This document shows, in pieces, positions 60,384 through 64,000 of a stretch of DNA of 64,000 nt (position 1 is the first letter of the stretch; the number at the start of each line of letters is the position of its first letter). The position numbers and the translations under genes are program-made. The notes beneath the pieces were generated by a model, which saw only the letters and a program-made list of their open reading frames with translations, was not told the origin of the DNA and ran no database searches. The DNA comes from an uncultured Pelagibacteraceae bacterium (GTDB lineage Bacteria > Pseudomonadota > Alphaproteobacteria > Pelagibacterales > Pelagibacteraceae): assembly GCA_902592325.1 (NCBI GenBank), contig CACJEC010000001.1:124001-188000 (forward strand), given 5' to 3'.

Positions 60384-60944
60384 ATGAATTCTAAAAATTT
60401 ATTAATATATGACTCAGTTAAATTATTTCAAATACTAGATGAAATCAAAGAAAATTTAAATTTTAAAATTAATTTTATTGCTAAAAGTGAACTCTCAAAA
60501 ATAGAATTTGAAAAATATAATAACTATTTGGTAGTTACTACAGAATTCAATAAAGACATTAAAAATTGTTTAGTAATAAATAGTCTACCCAAAAAAATTA
60601 AACAAATAATAGAATTAATTAATTTAGGTTTCTTAAGGAATCAATTCAATAACCAATCAAAAATTAAAATTGGAAAATATATTCTTGATTTAAATTCTCG
60701 AAAAATAAATTTTGGTAAAATTAATATTGATCTTACTGAAAAGGAGTGTGATTTAATTTTATTTATTCAAGCTAATAAAAAAGTAAATCTGAAAAAGATA
60801 CAGAAAAATGTTTGGAATTACTCATCAGATTTAGAAACACACACAGTTGAAACACATATATACAGAATTAGAAAAAAAATGATTGATAATTTTAATGACC
60901 CTAGTTTTATAAAATTTGATAAAGAAGGATATTCTTTAAATTGA
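60384..60944 (+). CDS. OmpR-type winged-helix regulator with degenerate receiver-like N-terminus (start trimmed to MNSKNLLIYD)
   Basis: LTEKECDLILFIQANKKVNLKKIQKNVWNYSSDLETHTVETHIYRIRKKM...FIKFDKEGYSL. Confidence 0.88.
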   Translation: MNSKNLLIYDSVKLFQILDEIKENLNFKINFIAKSELSKIEFEKYNNYLVVTTEFNKDIKNCLVINSLPKKIKQIIELINLGFLRNQFNNQSKIKIGKYILDLNSRKINFGKINIDLTEKECDLILFIQANKKVNLKKIQKNVWNYSSDLETHTVETHIYRIRKKMIDNFNDPSFIKFDKEGYSLN

Positions 60945-61045
60945 AAAAAAATCCAATAGCAAAAAGTCTAATTAATAAAAGGTATAAACCAAAAGTTGTT
61001 AAGCCAAAAAAAGGGAAAGGTAGTTTTAAAAGAAAAAAAAATTAA
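60941..61045 (+). CDS. ArfA-like alternative ribosome-rescue factor (34 aa, TTG start), missing from ORF track
   Basis: [40 protein letters not shown][YF]xRK ArfA signature; TTGA start/stop overlap with upstream regulator. Confidence 0.82.
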   Translation: [34 protein letters not shown]

Positions 61046-61968
61046 ATTCTAGCTCCAATTTTTTGGATAATTTTTGATGATAATTCTGTTCCTTTAATTA
61101 AACTTTCTTTTATTGTTAAATTATTAATTATTCCGTGTAAATAACCTGCAGCAAATAAATCACCAGCCCCAGTCAAATCTTTAATTTTCAGATTTTTTTT
61201 TGCATCACACTCAATTATTTCATCTCCAAAAATAGATAATGCTCCTTTTTCACCTCTGGTAATTATTATATTTTTTTTAATTTGTTTAGAAAATGAAATA
61301 ACTTCATCAAATGATTTGGCATTAATTAATGAAATTATTTCTTGTTCATTTGAAAAAACAATATCTAGATCATTTTGAACAAGTTTTAAAAAATTTAATC
61401 TGTGTCTATCAACACAAAATGTATCAGACAATGACATTGCAGTTTTTTTTGAAATTTTAATTGCTTTATCAAATGCTTTCTTAGGTTTTCCTTCATCCCA
61501 TAAATATCCTTCTAAAAAAACAATATCTGATTCTTTAATATTTTTTTCATTAACATCTTTGTCACTTATGTCTCCTGCAGTTCCTAGAAATGTACACATA
61601 GTTCTCTCCGAGTCAGGTGTTATTAGGATTAAACAAGAACCAGTTGGAACTTTTTCATTTTTTTTATTATATAAATATTTAACATTTTCTTTTTTTAATC
61701 CATCCTCATATTTTTGGCCAAGCTCATCGTCACTAATTTTTCCTATAAATCCAACTTCATTACCAAGTTGAGATAAACCAACAATAGAATTAGCAACAGA
61801 ACCCCCAGAAATAGTTTCTTCAATTTTTAATGATGATATTAATGTCTTAAATTCTGACTCATCTATCAATTTCATTGTTCCTTTTATAAGCGAATGATTC
61901 TTTAAAAAATCTTCTGATACTTTACAAAGTACATCAACTATAGCATTTCCAATTCCTAAAATTTTCAT
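61042..61968 (-). CDS. PfkB-family carbohydrate/adenosine kinase
   Basis: GIGNAIVDVLCKV; GGSVANSIVGLSQLG; DLTGAGDLFAAGYLHG. Confidence 0.95.
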   Translation of the reverse strand: MKILGIGNAIVDVLCKVSEDFLKNHSLIKGTMKLIDESEFKTLISSLKIEETISGGSVANSIVGLSQLGNEVGFIGKISDDELGQKYEDGLKKENVKYLYNKKNEKVPTGSCLILITPDSERTMCTFLGTAGDISDKDVNEKNIKESDIVFLEGYLWDEGKPKKAFDKAIKISKKTAMSLSDTFCVDRHRLNFLKLVQNDLDIVFSNEQEIISLINAKSFDEVISFSKQIKKNIIITRGEKGALSIFGDEIIECDAKKNLKIKDLTGAGDLFAAGYLHGIINNLTIKESLIKGTELSSKIIQKIGARI

Positions 61969-62621
61969 TTTGGTTTTTTTGTGATAATAGGTTTTTTTCT
62001 TTTAGGATAACAAGTAGTACAAATTTTACAAGTCAATCCATAACATTCACGAGCTTTACAATATTCTCTTCCATAATAAATTATTTGAAGATGAAGTTTA
62101 TTCCAATTTTTTTTTGGAAATAATCTTTTTAAATCTTTCTCTGTCTGAATAACATTTTTACCATTTGTTAGTCCCCATCTTTGAGCTAGTCTATGAATAT
62201 GTGTATCAACAGGGAAAGCTGGATAACCAAATCCTTGAGACATCACTACACTCGCTGTTTTGTGTCCAACTCCTGGCAATTTTTCTAATTCTCCAAAAGT
62301 TTTTGGTACTTTACCATCATATTTTTTAATTAAGATTTTTGACATATTATATATACTTTTTGCTTTAACTCTAAAAATTCCAATTTTTTTTATTAAAGTT
62401 TCAATTTTTTTTCTTCCTAATTTTATAAAGTGATCTGGTTTATAGTATCTTGGATAAATATTTCTTGTAACATTATTTACATTTAAATCAGTGCATTGAG
62501 CAGATAGAAGAACGGATACTAGTAAAGTAAATACATTTCTACTTTTTAAAGGCACTTTTATTTTTGGATAAGTTTTATTAAGTATTTTTAATACTTTACT
62601 TGCCCTTTCAATTTCGTTCAT
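61965..62621 (-). CDS. nth: Endonuclease III
   Basis: LLSAQCTDLNVN; LPGVGHKTASVV; FPVDTHIHRLAQRWGL; 4Fe-4S CKARECYGLTCKICTTC. Confidence 0.97.
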   Translation of the reverse strand: MNEIERASKVLKILNKTYPKIKVPLKSRNVFTLLVSVLLSAQCTDLNVNNVTRNIYPRYYKPDHFIKLGRKKIETLIKKIGIFRVKAKSIYNMSKILIKKYDGKVPKTFGELEKLPGVGHKTASVVMSQGFGYPAFPVDTHIHRLAQRWGLTNGKNVIQTEKDLKRLFPKKNWNKLHLQIIYYGREYCKARECYGLTCKICTTCYPKRKKPIITKKPK

Positions 62622-63397
62622 TATCCGAAATTCATTAAATCTCTCATGGAGTATAAACCATTTTTTTTATTGTTTAACCATTTTGCAGCTGAGAGAGCCC
62701 CTTCAGAATACAAAGTTCTGTCGAAAGCTTCATGATTTAATTTGATTATTTCTTTATTATTTGAAAATAAAACTTCATGTTCTCCTATTATTTCACTTTT
62801 TCTTATAGAATTAAAATTTATTTTTTTTCCATACGGAAAAGATTTTTTATTAAGAAATTTTTTTCCTATTAAACTATAAAATTCTTTTTTTCTTCCAACG
62901 GCTATTCCTTTGCCAAGCATTAAAGCGGTTCCTGAGGGATAATCTTTTTTATACTTATGATGAACTTCAAAAATTTTACTTAAGTATTTATTTCCCAAAG
63001 CTTTTGAGGCAATTTCAGTTAAATACATTAAAAGATTTATGCCTAAACTCATATTGCCAGCTTTTAATATTGGTATTTTTTTTGAGTAAGATTTAATCAA
63101 ATTTTCCTCTTTTTTTGTAAAACCAGTAGTTCCAATAACTACCTTTTTTTTTAATTTAGATGCTATTTTTAAAACTTCCAAAGTACATTTAGGATTTGTA
63201 AAATCAATAATCACATCTGTTTTTTTAAAAGCTTTTTCAGTGTTTAGTTGTGGTTTTATTCCAAGGAATTTTTTATTCATTTTTTTGTATTCTGTTAAGC
63301 TATGAATTTTAAAGTTTTTTTCTTTTTTTAATGATTTAATTATTTGTTGGCCCATACGACCCATACAGCCTGTGATTGATATGTTTATTTTTTTCAT
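62621..63397 (-). CDS. dapB: 4-hydroxy-tetrahydrodipicolinate reductase
   Basis: ISITGCMGRMGQQIIKSL; VIGTTGFT; EVHHKYKKDYPSGTALMLG. Confidence 0.97.
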   Translation of the reverse strand: MKKINISITGCMGRMGQQIIKSLKKEKNFKIHSLTEYKKMNKKFLGIKPQLNTEKAFKKTDVIIDFTNPKCTLEVLKIASKLKKKVVIGTTGFTKKEENLIKSYSKKIPILKAGNMSLGINLLMYLTEIASKALGNKYLSKIFEVHHKYKKDYPSGTALMLGKGIAVGRKKEFYSLIGKKFLNKKSFPYGKKINFNSIRKSEIIGEHEVLFSNNKEIIKLNHEAFDRTLYSEGALSAAKWLNNKKNGLYSMRDLMNFG

Positions 63398-63437
63398 TTA
63401 TAGGGATTTTATAACTATCTTTTGATTATTACAAAGA

Positions 63438-64000
63438 TTAGTTTTTCCAAAAATTTTTTGCTTTTTGGAAAAATTGTTTAATACTTGGATTAGATTTTTC
63501 ATTTTCAATTTTTCTAAATTTTTCCAATAAATCTTTTTGTTCTTTATTTAAATAAATTGGCACCTCGGTCTTAACTTGCACATATAAGTCACCAAAATCT
63601 CCTCTTTTCATAAAGGGCATGCCTTTCCCTTTCAATCTAAATTGTTTACCATCTTGAGTACCATCAGGAATCTTTATCTTCGCTTTTTTTCCATCAATAG
63701 TTGGTATTTCAATTGTTGTACCAAGTGCAGCATCAGCTATAGAAATTGGAAATTCAAAAAATAAATTGACATCAGATCTTTTAAACAAATCATGATTTTT
63801 AACATTGATGAATAGATATAAATCACCACTTGCCCCACCCCTTGTTCCTGCTTCACCTTTTCCTGCAAGTCTAATTCTTGTGCCATCATCGACTCCTTTT
63901 GGGATAGTTACAGATATTTTTTTAGTAGTTTGTTTATTTCCCTGTCCATTACAATCTGAACATGGATTTGTTATCTCTTCTCCACTACCGTTACATTGAG
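63438..64000 (-). CDS. dnaJ: Chaperone DnaJ, C-terminal part (5' end outside window)
   Basis: Frame stays open to the edge: CNGSGEEITNPCSDCNGQGNKQTTKKISVTIPKGVDDGTRIRLAGKGEAGTRGGASGDLYLFINVKNHDLFKRSDVNLF; track ORF is only the C-terminal piece. Confidence 0.95.
   Translation of the reverse strand, partial: QCNGSGEEITNPCSDCNGQGNKQTTKKISVTIPKGVDDGTRIRLAGKGEAGTRGGASGDLYLFINVKNHDLFKRSDVNLFFEFPISIADAALGTTIEIPTIDGKKAKIKIPDGTQDGKQFRLKGKGMPFMKRGDFGDLYVQVKTEVPIYLNKEQKDLLEKFRKIENEKSNPSIKQFFQKAKNFWKN

Noticed and set aside
63805-63999. Plus-strand 64-aa ORF at the window edge
   Set aside because: Antisense to the open dnaJ frame, which clearly encodes DnaJ Zn-finger and C-terminal regions.
1-64000. 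CRISPR arrays, transposases, integrases, phage genes, toxin-antitoxin pairs
   Set aside because: None recognised among the ORFs, and no spaced direct repeats noticed in the spacers.

Overview
The window is a gene-dense, very AT-rich, streamlined alphaproteobacterial segment. Gene content and style (actP/acs, his operon, the hemE-hemH-hemJ-rho-mnmE-mnmG-rsmG-parA-parB block, tiny spacers) resemble SAR11/Pelagibacterales, but no 16S or phylogeny is available here. I support about 68 protein genes, one tRNA-Gly(GCC) and two intrinsic terminators. I also call a perfect parS site inside rsmG and a probable oriC spacer between the DUF299/PpsR gene and hemE. Nearly all CDS are housekeeping: argG, folD, hemC/D/E/H/J, tsaD, acs, rpe, purH, ftsK, lolA, hisBHAFE, hslVU, secB, dnaQ, coaE, aroE, maf, rho, mnmE/G, rsmG, parAB, holA, lptE, leuS, porin, nth, dapB, dnaJ. 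I saw no mobile elements, CRISPR arrays or rRNA. Observations most worth a second look: (1) two tiny genes absent from the ORF track, a 34-aa ArfA-like ribosome-rescue factor with a TTG start (60941..61045) and a 42-aa DUF2256-like Cys4 protein with a GTG start (4745..4873) translationally coupled to a photolyase; (2) an acetyl-CoA synthetase with a 46-aa histone-H1-like Lys/Arg tail at its N-terminus; (3) two atypical photolyase/cryptochrome proteins, one apparently without its Fe-S ligands and one without the N-terminal antenna domain; (4) a perfect parS encoded within rsmG; (5) a secreted polysaccharide-lyase-like gene inside the his operon; (6) three sulfotransferases, two of them flanking the tRNA; (7) convergent genes systematically interlocked at their stop codons. 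All assignments come from reading sequence motifs. No searches were run.
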